64,000 nucleotides of DNA from Ensifer adhaerens (GCF_002007205.1 NZ_LAZS01000012.1:248001-312000); one strand, 5' to 3'; numbered from the stretch's first letter, positions 17,237-26,641 are shown. Numbers and translations are program-made. Notes: generated by a model from the letters alone, not told the origin.

Positions 17237-18429
17237 GAAACTCTCCGTGCGTCGGCGCGGTCCCAGCCAGCGGCCAGGCGGACATATTTGATCGCGCGCC
17301 GGTGATAGGTGTAGGCGAGGTGTATGGTCCCGTCCGGGCCCTCAAGCAGCCAGGGATAGGACATTTCCTTGTTGCGGCCGTCGGTCGAGTCGTTGGAAAG
17401 GCAGGTTCCGGGACCGTCCTCGATCAGCAGGCGGGCGGGGAAGGTTTTGCCGCCATCCTGCGAAAGGCAGAGGGCGACGGGCGCGCGTGGTACGCCCCAG
17501 ACCGGCACGCAGCCGCCTTCGGGGTCCGCGTCCGGACGGACGTCCTCCTCGCCGAGTTCGTCGTATAGCGAGGCGCGCCGCTCCGTGAATTCTGCGGCAC
17601 TGACGGGATTGCAAATCATCGCCATCCGGCCGTCGCTGAGGCGGATGGCAGCGATCGAGGAATTGTTGTTCGGTACGTCGCTCGCCTCCGGCGCCGACCA
17701 GGTGCGGCCGCCGTCAAGGCTCTCCGTTCTGTAGACCCAGTCGGCTTGCCGTCTGCGAAAGAGTGCTGCGAGACGTCCTTGGCCAAGGGAAACAGGCGAC
17801 ATGTGCACGCAGCCGATCGACTGGGCGAGATCTTCCAAGCGCCACGTTTCCCCCTGATCGAGTGAAATGCCGACGGCCGCAGTGTCGTGGCTGCCGTTCC
17901 ATTTCTGGCCCGGGCGCTGGATGCACCGGAAGATCGGTAACAGCCACGCGCCGTCCTCGCGCACTACCAGAGGCGCGCGGACGAAGCAGCCGCGCGGCAG
18001 GTCAAGATAGCGACCCTCGCCAGCGATAAGCGTCAATGGGTCGGACGGGTCGCGTCGGACTTCAGCCATCCGGATCCGGCACTCATCCTGATTGCCGGAA
18101 GGCTGAGAGGTGTGAAAGAGCCAAAGCTTGCCGTTCGGAGCGGTGAAGAGCACCGGGTTCTGCTCGGAATGAGCAGCGTCGAAACTCAGCCGTTGCGGCG
18201 GTCCCCAGCCGGCCGCATCCTTCGGCAGAACCGAGGCGAAGATCGAGATGTCGGACTTGCCTTCGAGTGTGCCGCCAAACCAGGCACATGCCAGCGCACC
18301 GTCGGCAAGCAGATGCAGGAACGCAGCGTGGTTCTGGATCATGGGTGAAGGCAGCAAGGCTTCCTGTCGTCCAAGGGATATGGATCGAAGCGCGCCATTC
18401 ATGCTGCTGGCAATTTCCTCTGGGGTCAT
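17233..18429 (-). CDS. Sialidase-fold (BNR/Asp-box) protein, apparently cytoplasmic
   Basis: A 398-residue six-bladed beta-propeller protein of the exo-alpha-sialidase superfamily. Three Asp-boxes are visible: SLDQGETW near residue 190, SLDGGRTW near 228 and SQDGGKTF near 330. It also has a run [19 protein letters not shown] and the C-terminal [21 protein letters not shown] typical of the family. There is no signal peptide, which is odd for a true sialidase. As the first gene of an operon with PdxA2 and an iron dehydrogenase, it more likely hydrolyses an imported glycoside or acid-sugar conjugate inside the cell. The RBS GGAGGAG precedes the ATG. True sialidase activity is unproven. Confidence 0.83.
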   Translation of the reverse strand: MTPEEIASSMNGALRSISLGRQEALLPSPMIQNHAAFLHLLADGALACAWFGGTLEGKSDISIFASVLPKDAAGWGPPQRLSFDAAHSEQNPVLFTAPNGKLWLFHTSQPSGNQDECRIRMAEVRRDPSDPLTLIAGEGRYLDLPRGCFVRAPLVVREDGAWLLPIFRCIQRPGQKWNGSHDTAAVGISLDQGETWRLEDLAQSIGCVHMSPVSLGQGRLAALFRRRQADWVYRTESLDGGRTWSAPEASDVPNNNSSIAAIRLSDGRMAMICNPVSAAEFTERRASLYDELGEEDVRPDADPEGGCVPVWGVPRAPVALCLSQDGGKTFPARLLIEDGPGTCLSNDSTDGRNKEMSYPWLLEGPDGTIHLAYTYHRRAIKYVRLAAGWDRADARRVS

Positions 18430-18662
18430 CGGCTCCTCCTGCTTGCTCTCGAAAATCGCCGAAATAACAAAGTTGTCAAGTTCTATTATGTAATCTTCTT
18501 TCAGATGGGTAACCGATGATAATCATATCTATTTGAAAATGAACAATAAAATGATACGAAAAAACGACATTGGATTTTACATGACAAAACAGTTTGACAA
18601 ATTTACCTGAAAAAGAGATTGTCATGGTATTCCGGCAGGAGGATGCCGGGGAGGAGGTTCTT
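18430..18662. promoter_or_regulatory. Divergent AT-rich promoter region
   Basis: AT-rich gap between the divergent sialidase-like and EamA genes. TTGTCAA (18473-18479) and TTGACAA (18594-18600) are inverted copies of one 7-mer about 115 bp apart, each placed where a -35 element or regulator half-site for one of the two transcripts could lie. No -10 is unambiguous. Confidence 0.4.
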
Positions 18663-19535
18663 ATGCCGCAAGCCGGCAGCCCCGAGCGGGCTAAGATGGC
18701 TGTGATCTTTGCTGTGGGCGCCGCGGTCCTTGCGGCAGCCGACGCGGTGATCGTGCGGGCGTTGAACGGCGCCGTGCACCCCTTCGTTATCGGCTTCTTT
18801 CGTGCCTTCTTCGGCGCTGCCATTCTATTGCCTTGGGTGATGCTGCGCCCGTCCATCCTGCGTTCAAGTCATCCGTTGCGCCAACATGCGGTGCGCGCCG
18901 GCTTTAAGCTCCTTGCCATGGTCGCCTTCTTTGCCGCTTTCAGCTGGGGGCCGCTGGCCGATGTGACGGCGATCGCCTTTACGTCGCCGATCTTCGTGCT
19001 TTTGGGTGCAGCGTTGACGCTGGGCGAGCGACCGGGCCCCTTGGTGATCGGCGCCGTGGCGCTCGGTTTTGCCGGTGCGATGCTGATCGTCGGGCCGTCC
19101 GGAGCCGGTTTCAGCCTGGCCATCTTGCTCGCCCTTGTCGGCGCGGTGCTCCAGTCCGCCATCCAGCTGATCCTCAAGTCGATGTCGAGGGGAGATGCGA
19201 CTGCGACGCTCGTTGTCTGGAACCTTCTGCTGACCGTTCCGATCGCGCTTCTATTTGCTCTTCCGTTCTGGGCTACGCCCGGGGCGAGGGAGTTGTGGCT
19301 CCTGGCGCTCCAAGGTGTCGTGGGCACCGCCTGCATGGGCATGATGACACATGCTTTCTCGCTGGCTCCCGCCACGATCGTCGCACCGGTCGATTTCCTG
19401 CGGTTGCCATTGGTGGCGCTCGGGGGCTTTGCGCTCTTTGGCGAACACATCGCCCTCACAACGCTGTGCGGCGGCGGGCTCATCGGCTTTGCGGCGCTGA
19501 TCGCCGCGCGGTCCGGAAAACCAACATTTCGCTGA
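18663..19535 (+). CDS. EamA/DMT-family permease
   Basis: Integral-membrane transporter of 290 residues with about ten hydrophobic segments in two EamA repeats (residues ~10-140 and ~150-285), typical of drug/metabolite transporters that move small metabolites or amino acids. The ATG at 18663 is chosen because GGGAGGAGG lies just upstream; earlier in-frame starts (18594, 18624) lack a ribosome site and add only hydrophilic residues. It is 26 bp ahead of the binding-protein gene, so it probably belongs to the same operon. Direction and substrate of transport are unknown. Confidence 0.9.
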   Translation: MPQAGSPERAKMAVIFAVGAAVLAAADAVIVRALNGAVHPFVIGFFRAFFGAAILLPWVMLRPSILRSSHPLRQHAVRAGFKLLAMVAFFAAFSWGPLADVTAIAFTSPIFVLLGAALTLGERPGPLVIGAVALGFAGAMLIVGPSGAGFSLAILLALVGAVLQSAIQLILKSMSRGDATATLVVWNLLLTVPIALLFALPFWATPGARELWLLALQGVVGTACMGMMTHAFSLAPATIVAPVDFLRLPLVALGGFALFGEHIALTTLCGGGLIGFAALIAARSGKPTFR

Positions 19536-19561
19536 ACGAATTTCACCAGGGAGGAAATGCC

Positions 19562-21061
19562 GTGAAGAAACTGTTTGTCTTGAGTGCGCTCATGTTGAGC
19601 TCCGCTCTTTCGCCGGCCTTCGCCGGGTCGGGTCCGATCAAGATCGTGCTTGCCGAGGAGGCCGACCTGCTCGAGCCATGCATGGCGACCCGCTCGAATA
19701 TCGGCCGTGTCATCATGCAGAACGTCAGCGAAACGCTGACCGAACTCGATGTCCGAGGCGACAAGGGCGTCATGCCGCGGCTCGCCGAAAAATGGGAACA
19801 GAACGAAGACGGCAGCTGGCGCTTTCACCTGCGTCAGGGCGTCAAGTTTTCGGATGGCACGACCTTCGATGCCAAGGACGTCAAGCACAGTTTCGACCGC
19901 ATCATGAGTGACAAGAACACCTGCGAGTCGCGCCGCTACTTCGGTGGCATCACGGTCACCCCGACCGTTGTCGACGACTACACGATCGACTTCAGCGCCA
20001 ATCCTGTTCAGCCGATCCTGCCGCTCTTGATGTCTCTCGTCACGATCGTGCCTGAAGAAACACCGCTCGAATTCATCCGCGAGCCGGTCGGTACCGGCCC
20101 CTATAAGCTCACCAACTGGACGCCGGGCCAGCAGATCGTGCTGACGAGCCGCGACGACTATTGGGGGACGAAGCCCGAGGTGACGGAAGCGACCTATCTC
20201 TTCCGAGCCGATCCGTCCGTGCGCGCCGCCATGGTGCAGACCGGCGAGGCCGATCTTTCGCCGTCCATCTCGCAGCTCGACGCCACCAATCCGGCAACCG
20301 ACTTCTCCTATCTCGACAGCGAGACTGTCTATCTGCGCATCGATCACAATATTGCGCCGCTGAACGACGTGCGCGTCCGCCGTGCACTGAATATCGCCAT
20401 CGACCGCCAGGCCTTCCTCGGTACGCTCGTTCCCGACAGTGCGCTGCTCGCAACCGCGATCGTGCCGCCGCCAACGCTCGGCTGGAACCCGGACGTGAAG
20501 GTCTTCCCGTATGATCCGGAGGGCGCAAAGAAACTGCTCGAGGAGGCCAAGGCCGACGGCGTCAAGGTCGAGACACCGATCACCATCGTCGCCCGTTCGG
20601 CAAATTTCCCGAATGTCACCGAAATCATGGAGGCCATTCAGGCACAGCTTCAGGAAGTCGGCTTCAAGGTCGAGCTGAAGTTCGTCGAGGTCGCCGAGCA
20701 CGAACAGTATTACTCGAAGCCCTTCAAGGAAGGCCGCGGTCCGCAGATCGTCGCTGCCATGCACGACAACTCCAAGGGTGACCCGTCGTTCTCGATGTTC
20801 TTCAAGTACGCGACCGACGGTACGCAGTCCGGCTTCTCTGATCCGAAGGTCGACGATCTGATCAAGCGGGCGTCGGCTGCGGTGGGCGAAGAACGTGCCA
20901 AGCTCTGGTCCGAACTGATCGCCTATGTGCACGACGACGTCGTTGCCGACGTGCTGCTGTTCCATATGGTCGGCTTCTCCCGCGTTTCCGAACGGCTGGA
21001 TTTCAAGCCGACCATGGCGACGAACGGCACGCTGCAGCTGTCGGAGATCAAGATCAAGTAA
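19562..21061 (+). CDS. Peptide-type ABC transporter periplasmic binding protein (SBP family 5)
   Basis: Secreted receptor of 499 residues in the DppA/OppA cluster. A signal peptide covers residues 1-21 (LFVLSALMLSSALSPAFA). The hallmark segment LAEKWEQNEDGSWRFHLRQGVKFSDGTTFDAKDV is present near residues 70-105, and GTGPYKLTNW near 180. The start is GTG at 19562 behind GGGAGGAAA. It heads a complete ABC set (two permeases and a double ATPase) ending in a DapA-family lyase. Family-5 proteins bind peptides, nickel, opines or oligosaccharides and in some bacteria sialic acid, so the ligand stays open. Confidence 0.94.
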   Translation: MKKLFVLSALMLSSALSPAFAGSGPIKIVLAEEADLLEPCMATRSNIGRVIMQNVSETLTELDVRGDKGVMPRLAEKWEQNEDGSWRFHLRQGVKFSDGTTFDAKDVKHSFDRIMSDKNTCESRRYFGGITVTPTVVDDYTIDFSANPVQPILPLLMSLVTIVPEETPLEFIREPVGTGPYKLTNWTPGQQIVLTSRDDYWGTKPEVTEATYLFRADPSVRAAMVQTGEADLSPSISQLDATNPATDFSYLDSETVYLRIDHNIAPLNDVRVRRALNIAIDRQAFLGTLVPDSALLATAIVPPPTLGWNPDVKVFPYDPEGAKKLLEEAKADGVKVETPITIVARSANFPNVTEIMEAIQAQLQEVGFKVELKFVEVAEHEQYYSKPFKEGRGPQIVAAMHDNSKGDPSFSMFFKYATDGTQSGFSDPKVDDLIKRASAAVGEERAKLWSELIAYVHDDVVADVLLFHMVGFSRVSERLDFKPTMATNGTLQLSEIKIK

Positions 21062-21081
21062 ACTGGCTCTGGCAAGTAAAC

Positions 21082-21110
21082 TGGTCTGGCGAACGAGGTT
21101 CGCCAGACCA
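21082..21110 (+). promoter_or_regulatory. Intercistronic hairpin after binding-protein gene
   Basis: TGGTCTGGCGAAC (21082-21094) pairs perfectly over 13 bp with GTTCGCCAGACCA (21098-21110) around GAG. No T-run follows and the operon continues, so this is more likely an mRNA-stabilising or partial attenuation hairpin that raises binding-protein expression over the permeases than a full terminator. Confidence 0.8.
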
Positions 21111-21160
21111 ACAGCTATCAAGGCGGTGGGATGATCCCACCGTCGGATTTCGAGGGCGCC

Positions 21161-22075
21161 ATGCTGAAATTCGTTCGAACACGCGCCGTGGCCAGTCTGA
21201 TCTCGCTCGTCGGGCTGCTTGTCATGGTCTTCTTCCTGTCGCGGTTGACGGGTGATCCGGCGGCTCTGTTCCTGCCGGTCGAGGCCTCCGCCGAAATGAA
21301 GGAGCAGTTCCGCGAACTGCACGGGCTGAACGATCCGCTGCTGGTGCAGTTCAGCCGCTATGTCGGCGACGTCGTCACCGGTGATTTCGGTGAGTCCCTG
21401 CGCAAGGCCCGCCCGGCGCTGGACGTGGTGCTGGAGGCTTTCACCTGGACGCTTTGGCTCGCCGTCATCACCATGACGCTGGTTGCGGGTGCTGCCATCG
21501 TCGTCGGCTCCCTTGCCGCCTTCCGCGCCGGCGGCTTCTTCGACCGGCTCGCTTCCGTCGTTTCGCTGATCGGCGCCTCGGTTCCCGATTTCTGGATCGC
21601 CATCGTTGCGATCGTCGTCTTCTCGGTCAACCTCGCCTGGCTGCCGACGTCGGGAACGGGATCATTGCTCCACTGGATCCTGCCGATCGCCGTCCTGTTC
21701 ATCCGGCCCTTCGGCATCATCGTTCAGGTTGTGCGCGGCTCGATGATCGGTGCGCTCTCGTCAGCCTACGTCAAGACGGCCCGCGCCAAGGGCGTCAGAT
21801 CCGGCCCGATCATCTTCGTGCACGCCTTGCGCAACGCCATGCTGCCGGTCGTCACGGTGCTCGGCGACCAGGCGGCAAGCCTGTTGAATGGCGCGGTCAT
21901 CGTCGAAACGATCTTCGGCTTTCCCGGCGTTGGCAAGCTGATGATCGATTCCATCCTGCAGCGCGATTTCAATGTCGTTCTCGCCGCCATTCTTGTGACG
22001 GCGCTGGCGATCTTCGCCATGAACCTGTTGATCGACCTTGCCTATGCGCTGCTCGATCCACGCATCCGGCATTGA
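21161..22075 (+). CDS. Peptide-type ABC transporter permease, DppB-like
   Basis: First permease subunit, 304 residues, about six transmembrane segments. The N-terminal DppB signature is present (FFLSRLTGDPAALFLP, then LGLNDPLLVQ-like LHGLNDPLLVQFSRY), as is the C-terminal EAA region around VKTARAKGVRSGPIIFVHALRNAMLPVV and ETIFGFPGVGKL. The start at the second methionine (21161) gives the family-typical N-terminus MLKFVRTRA; the upstream ATG at 21131 would add ten residues and has a comparable ribosome site, so it is a real alternative. It follows the hairpin that ends the binding-protein cistron. Confidence 0.92.
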   Translation: MLKFVRTRAVASLISLVGLLVMVFFLSRLTGDPAALFLPVEASAEMKEQFRELHGLNDPLLVQFSRYVGDVVTGDFGESLRKARPALDVVLEAFTWTLWLAVITMTLVAGAAIVVGSLAAFRAGGFFDRLASVVSLIGASVPDFWIAIVAIVVFSVNLAWLPTSGTGSLLHWILPIAVLFIRPFGIIVQVVRGSMIGALSSAYVKTARAKGVRSGPIIFVHALRNAMLPVVTVLGDQAASLLNGAVIVETIFGFPGVGKLMIDSILQRDFNVVLAAILVTALAIFAMNLLIDLAYALLDPRIRH

Positions 22076-22086
22076 GGAGGCATCCC

Positions 22087-23010
22087 ATGACCCTCGTGAC
22101 CAACGACAGAGTCATCCTTGAAGAGCCGTCCTTCGCCAGGCGGATGTGGCGCATGCTGCTTGCCGACAAATTTGCCCTTTGCGCGGTTATCTTTCTCATC
22201 TTCATCCTGGTGCTTGCCATCATCGGACCGACTTGGCTTGGCGATCTCGCAACCAAGCAGAACCTGCGCGGACGCAACGCCGCGCCCTTCGACTGGGAGC
22301 GGGGATGGGTCTGGTGGATGGGGGCGGATGCGCTCGGCCGGCCACTGCTTGCCCGCATCATCGTCGCCACGCAGAACACGCTGATGGTCGCGGCCGGTGC
22401 GGTCGCTCTTTCTGCCGTAACCGGCACGTTCCTCGGCCTGATCGCCGGCTTTTCCTCGCCGCGGGTCAACCAGGTGATCATGCGGCTTGCCGATGTCATC
22501 ATGTCGTTCCCGTCGCTGCTGATCGCGGTGATCGTGCTCTACATTCTCGGCTCCTCGATCCTCAACCTGATGCTGGTTCTGGCGATCACCCGCGTCCCTG
22601 TTTATCTCAGGACGACGCGGGCGGAGGTTCTGGAAATCCGCGAGCGCATGTTCGTCCAGGCCGCACGCGTGATGGGCGCATCGAAGAACCGCATCCTCTT
22701 TCGTCATATCCTGCCGGTGGTGCTGCCGACCTTGACGACGCTTGCCACGCTCGATTTCGCCTATGTCATGCTCGCCGAAAGCGCGCTGTCCTTCCTCGGC
22801 ATCGGCATCCAGCCGCCGGAGATCACCTGGGGCCTGATGATCTCGCAAGGGCGACAATACCTCACCAACGCGTGGTGGCTGTCCTTCTGGCCGGGCCTTG
22901 CGATCATTCTCACCACCATGTCGCTCAACCTGCTCTCCAACTGGCTGCGCATCGCGCTCGATCCGGTGCAACGTTGGCGTCTTGAAATGAAGGGTCACAA
23001 GTATGGCTGA
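22087..23010 (+). CDS. Peptide-type ABC transporter permease, DppC-like
   Basis: Second permease subunit, 307 residues, with an N-terminal cytoplasmic stretch, about six hydrophobic segments and the DppC EAA region (TRAEVLEIRERMFVQAARVMGAS; AESALSFLGIGIQPPEITWG). The extracytoplasmic loop around WWMGADALGRPLLARI is the DppC-specific pattern (GTDxxGRD-like). The ATG follows GAGGAGG. Its last codons overlap the start of the fused ATPase gene by 8 bases. Confidence 0.94.
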   Translation: MTLVTNDRVILEEPSFARRMWRMLLADKFALCAVIFLIFILVLAIIGPTWLGDLATKQNLRGRNAAPFDWERGWVWWMGADALGRPLLARIIVATQNTLMVAAGAVALSAVTGTFLGLIAGFSSPRVNQVIMRLADVIMSFPSLLIAVIVLYILGSSILNLMLVLAITRVPVYLRTTRAEVLEIRERMFVQAARVMGASKNRILFRHILPVVLPTLTTLATLDFAYVMLAESALSFLGIGIQPPEITWGLMISQGRQYLTNAWWLSFWPGLAIILTTMSLNLLSNWLRIALDPVQRWRLEMKGHKYG

Positions 23011-24622
23011 CCATCTGCTGGAAGTCCGCAACCTGTCGGTCGAGTTCCACACCGCCGTCGGCGTGGTCAAGGCGGTCCGCAACATCTCCTATCACCTCGA
23101 TCGCGGCGAGACGCTTGCGATCCTTGGCGAAAGCGGGTCTGGAAAATCGGTCTCCTCGTCGGCGATCATGAACCTGATCGACATGCCGCCAGGGCGCATC
23201 AGCTCGGGAGAAATCCTGCTCGATGGCGTCGACCTGCTGACGATGTCGGCGCACGAACGGCGCCGGATCAATGGACGCCGCGTCGCGATGATCTTTCAGG
23301 ATCCGCTGAGCCATCTCAATCCGGTCTACACGGTCGGCTGGCAAATCCGCGAGGCGCTCACGACCCACGGGACCGATGCCGCAAAGGCTGCCTCGGAGGC
23401 GCTTCGCCTTCTGACGCGGGTTGGCATTCCCGACCCCGAAAACGCGCTGAACAAGTATCCGCACGAATTCTCCGGCGGTCAGCGTCAGCGCGTGATGATC
23501 GCCATGGCGCTTGCGCTTCGCCCGGATCTGCTGATCGCCGATGAGCCGACGACGGCGCTCGATGTCACCGTGCAGGCCGAGGTCCTGGCGCTTCTCGAGG
23601 AACTGCAGCAAGAGACCGGGATGGCGATCCTCATCATCACCCATGATCTCGGCGTCGTCGCCGAGGTCGCCGACCGCGTCGTGGTGATGGAAAAGGGCGT
23701 GCTGGTCGAGACCGGTACCGTGCGCGAGGTCTACAAGAACCCACAACATCCCTATACGAAAAAGCTGATTTCTGCCGCACCGGGCAAGGGTGACATGCAC
23801 GCGCCAGCCGCCCGGGTAGAGCCGGTTCTGTCGGTCCACGACGTGCGCAAGCGTTATGGTTCCTTCGAGGCACTGAAGGGCATTTCCTTTGACCTCATGC
23901 CGGGAGAAACGATGGCTGTCGTCGGCGAGAGCGGCTCCGGAAAGTCGACGCTTGCCCGCATCCTGCTGCGTCTCGACGAACCGGATAGTGGCAGAGCCTT
24001 GTGGAAGGGTCGCGATCTCTTCACCATGTCTCCTGCCGAACTCTACAAGCTGCGGCGCGACCTGCAGATGGTGTTCCAGGATCCGACGCAGTCGCTCAAT
24101 CCGCGCATGACCGTCTATCAGCTGATTTCCGAGGCCTGGGTCATCCATCCGGACATCCTTCCCAGGGCCAAGTGGCGCGAGCGCGTGGCCGAGCTTCTGG
24201 TGCAGGTGGGCCTTGGCCCGGAACACATGGGGCGCTATCCGCACCAGTTCTCCGGCGGCCAGCGCCAGCGCATCGCAATCGCTCGCGCACTTGCGCTCGA
24301 ACCGCAACTGATCATCTGCGACGAGGCCGTTTCGGCGCTCGATGTTTCCGTGCAGGCACAGGTGATCGCACTGCTCGACGCGTTGCGCAAGGAAATGGGC
24401 ATCGCGTTCATCTTCATTGCCCACGACCTGCCGGTGGTCCGCGATTTCGCCGATCACGTGATGGTCATGCAGAAAGGCGATGTCGTCGAACTCGGAACGG
24501 TACGCGACGTGTTCGAGACGCCGCGGCAAGACTATACGCGCGCGCTGCTGGCTGCCGGCCTCGACCCAGACCCCGACGTTCAGGCCGCGCACCGTGCCGC
24601 CCGTCTCCGGCGCGCCTCCTGA
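23003..24622 (+). CDS. Peptide-type ABC transporter dual ATP-binding protein (DppD-DppF fusion)
   Basis: A 539-residue protein carrying both nucleotide-binding domains that are separate genes in the operon at 766-2621. Domain 1 (residues ~5-255): Walker A GESGSGKS, signature FSGGQRQR, Walker B LLIADEP. Domain 2 (~275-530): Walker [31 protein letters not shown], Walker [13 protein letters not shown]. Oligopeptide-transporter tail motifs [12 protein letters not shown] and [12 protein letters not shown] end the two halves. Domain 2 has Ala for Pro after the Walker B Glu (DEA), a common and tolerated change. It overlaps the permease gene and is followed 28 bp later by the lyase. Confidence 0.95.
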   Translation: MADHLLEVRNLSVEFHTAVGVVKAVRNISYHLDRGETLAILGESGSGKSVSSSAIMNLIDMPPGRISSGEILLDGVDLLTMSAHERRRINGRRVAMIFQDPLSHLNPVYTVGWQIREALTTHGTDAAKAASEALRLLTRVGIPDPENALNKYPHEFSGGQRQRVMIAMALALRPDLLIADEPTTALDVTVQAEVLALLEELQQETGMAILIITHDLGVVAEVADRVVVMEKGVLVETGTVREVYKNPQHPYTKKLISAAPGKGDMHAPAARVEPVLSVHDVRKRYGSFEALKGISFDLMPGETMAVVGESGSGKSTLARILLRLDEPDSGRALWKGRDLFTMSPAELYKLRRDLQMVFQDPTQSLNPRMTVYQLISEAWVIHPDILPRAKWRERVAELLVQVGLGPEHMGRYPHQFSGGQRQRIAIARALALEPQLIICDEAVSALDVSVQAQVIALLDALRKEMGIAFIFIAHDLPVVRDFADHVMVMQKGDVVELGTVRDVFETPRQDYTRALLAAGLDPDPDVQAAHRAARLRRAS

Positions 24623-24650
24623 GACACGAGATTATTCAAAGGACGATCGA

Positions 24651-25532
24651 ATGACCAAGCAAGCCTATGTCGCCCTCGTGACCTGCTTCAACGACGACGA
24701 AACGATCAACTACAAGGCAACGCGCGCCCAGGTCCGTCGCCAGGTGGAAGCCGGCAACAATATCATGTGCGCCGGCACCAATGGCGACTTCTCCGCACTC
24801 ACGTTTGAGGAGAAGGTGCGGCTTACCGAGGAAGTTGTCGACGAGGTCGGCGGCCGCGTGAAGGTGATCGTCAATGCCGGCATGCCGGCAACTTTCGAGA
24901 CTTTGAAGCTCGCGCGCGAATTCGACCGCATCGGCGTCAACGGCATCGCGGTGATTACGCCCTTCTTCATCGCCTGCACGCAGGAGGGCCTCATCCGCCA
25001 TTTCTCGACAGTCGCCGATTCCGTGAAAACGCCGGTCTACCTCTACGACATTCCTGCCCGCACCCAGAACCACATCGAGCCGGAGACCGCGCGCAAGCTC
25101 GCCGGGCACGGCAATATCGCCGGCATCAAAGATTCGGGCGGCGCAAAGGAGACGCTGGAGGCCTATCTGAAGGTCGCCAAAGACGTTGACGGGTTCGAGG
25201 TCTATTCCGGTCCCGACCATCTGGTGCTCTGGGCGCTTGAGAACGGAGCCGCCGGCTGTATCTCTGGCCTCGGTAACGCCATGCCGCACGTTCTCGCAGG
25301 TATTCTCAAGGCCGTTAACGCCGGCGACCTTGCCGAGGCGGAGAAGCAACAGGCAACGTTTGCCGCCTTTCGCACCGACCTCTATGCGCTGGGATTTGCC
25401 CCTGCCATGGTCAAGCGAGCGCTCTACTTGCAGGACGCTTCCGTCGGTGCAAGCCGCCAGCCTGCGCTGCTTCCGAACGAGGAGCAGGACGATCAGATCG
25501 CCGAGATCCTTCGACGCTACCGCCTTCTGTAG
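24651..25532 (+). CDS. Dihydrodipicolinate synthase / N-acetylneuraminate lyase superfamily protein
   Basis: Class I aldolase of 293 residues with the DapA/NanA TIM-barrel fold. The Schiff-base lysine is in AGIKDSGG near residue 163, the catalytic Tyr in YLYDIPART near 136, and the carboxylate-binding loop is GTNGDFS near 42 (GTTGE in DapA). The Asn-Gly-Asp variant argues against housekeeping DapA. As the last gene of a transporter operon, its role is presumably cleavage of an imported 2-oxo-3-deoxy acid to pyruvate plus an aldehyde; NanA-like, KDG-aldolase-like or hydroxyproline-pathway activities are all possible. Confidence 0.88.
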   Translation: MTKQAYVALVTCFNDDETINYKATRAQVRRQVEAGNNIMCAGTNGDFSALTFEEKVRLTEEVVDEVGGRVKVIVNAGMPATFETLKLAREFDRIGVNGIAVITPFFIACTQEGLIRHFSTVADSVKTPVYLYDIPARTQNHIEPETARKLAGHGNIAGIKDSGGAKETLEAYLKVAKDVDGFEVYSGPDHLVLWALENGAAGCISGLGNAMPHVLAGILKAVNAGDLAEAEKQQATFAAFRTDLYALGFAPAMVKRALYLQDASVGASRQPALLPNEEQDDQIAEILRRYRLL

Positions 25533-25547
25533 ACGGTCCACCGATGC

Positions 25548-26600
25548 TCAATCGCTTTCGCCAGGCACAAGCCCCATGGGCCAGAGCAGTCGCGCAGATC
25601 GCTCCTCGTAAATGTCGGCAAAAGCCGGCATCGTCGCGAGCAAGGACTCGGCGAGCGCAATCCCGAGATCACGCAGCGACAGGCTGAAGGAGGTCAGGCG
25701 GGGGGACAGAAACTGCGAATGCGGACTTTGGCGGCCGATGATCGCCATGTCCCGTCCAGGTCTTACTCCGGCTTCTTCCAGCCCGCGATAGAGGCCGACG
25801 GTGATCGCTTCGTTGATGAGAACGATCGCCGTCGGCCGGTTCTCAAGCGCGGTCAGTTCGCGGGCGATCTGATAGCCGCCGGCTTCGTTTGGGGTTGAAC
25901 GAAAGACGTGCCGATCATCGAGGCGAAGCCCATGACGGGCAAGGGTTGCCCGGCACTGGTCCTCAAACACATAGCCGAGATTCATGTCGTCGTGCGGCCG
26001 GGTGACTGCAATGTGCTTGTGACCCCGGGAGACGAGCCGATCGATGGACGCCTCGGCCATGCCCTCGAAATCCAGGTCGAGCCAGGGCTGACCGACATCC
26101 GTCAGGCTTCGTCCAAGCGTGATGAAAGGGATCTTGCGCTTGGCCAGCAGTTCGAAGCGGGCGTCGTGGCGCCGGGTTGCCGAAAGAATGATGCCGTCGG
26201 CAAAGCCACGCGCAACGACCCGCTTCAGATAGTCGTTCGGATCCTCCTCGGAGGAGCAGAGCAGGGCGACAAGATCGAGCTTGTGACGGGCAAAGACGGT
26301 CTGAACTCCATCGAAGACGCTCATGAAGAAGGTATCGCCCTGACCGGTGATCTCGGAGCCGGTCTGCATCATGAAGCCGATGACGCCGGTCGCGCCCTTC
26401 CTGAGGGCACGGCCCGATTGATTGGCGACATAGCCAAGGGATTCGGCTGCTTCGAGAACCCTTCTTCTGGTTTCCTCGTTGACGTCGGGCTTGCCGTTCA
26501 GCGCGCGCGATACTGTACCGATCGAAATATCCAGGTGTTCGGCAAGTTCGCGAATCCCCTTCATTTTTCCGCGTTCCTCCCCAGACCCGCGACTGGTCAT
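25548..26600 (-). CDS. LacI-family transcriptional regulator
   Basis: Repressor of 350 residues: LacI helix-turn-helix at residues ~13-60 (IRELAEHLDISIGTVSRALNG, hinge helix GYVANQSGRALRKG) and a periplasmic-binding-like effector domain (TGVIGFMMQTGSEITG onward). The ATG at 26600 is chosen because AGAGGTGAG sits just upstream; longer in-frame starts would reach into the operator at 26642. It is divergent from the dehydrogenase/sugar ABC operon starting at 26702 and convergent with the lyase gene. Likely effector: the sugar or sugar acid imported by the 28709-32938 transporter. Confidence 0.94.
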   Translation of the reverse strand: MTSRGSGEERGKMKGIRELAEHLDISIGTVSRALNGKPDVNEETRRRVLEAAESLGYVANQSGRALRKGATGVIGFMMQTGSEITGQGDTFFMSVFDGVQTVFARHKLDLVALLCSSEEDPNDYLKRVVARGFADGIILSATRRHDARFELLAKRKIPFITLGRSLTDVGQPWLDLDFEGMAEASIDRLVSRGHKHIAVTRPHDDMNLGYVFEDQCRATLARHGLRLDDRHVFRSTPNEAGGYQIARELTALENRPTAIVLINEAITVGLYRGLEEAGVRPGRDMAIIGRQSPHSQFLSPRLTSFSLSLRDLGIALAESLLATMPAFADIYEERSARLLWPMGLVPGESD

Positions 26601-26611
26601 TTTCTCACCTC

Positions 26612-26641
26612 TTGACATAAAAACCCGTTGCCGCATAGTAT
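26612..26641 (+). promoter_or_regulatory. Sigma70-type promoter of the dehydrogenase/sugar ABC operon
   Basis: A perfect -35 TTGACA (26612-26617) is followed after 18 bases by TAGTAT (26636-26641), a fair -10. Initiation would fall inside or just after the LacI operator at 26642-26655, the classical place for repression. Confidence 0.7.

Noticed and set aside
18869-21322. 817-codon open frame on the minus strand, opposite the EamA and binding-protein genes
   Set aside because: It is antisense to two clearly homologous plus-strand genes, crosses their boundary, and has the Arg/His/Asp-rich composition typical of shadow frames in high-GC DNA.
22925-24592. 555-codon open frame on the minus strand, opposite the fused ATPase gene
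   Set aside because: The plus-strand protein has two complete sets of ABC ATPase motifs; the minus-strand product has none and no start signal.
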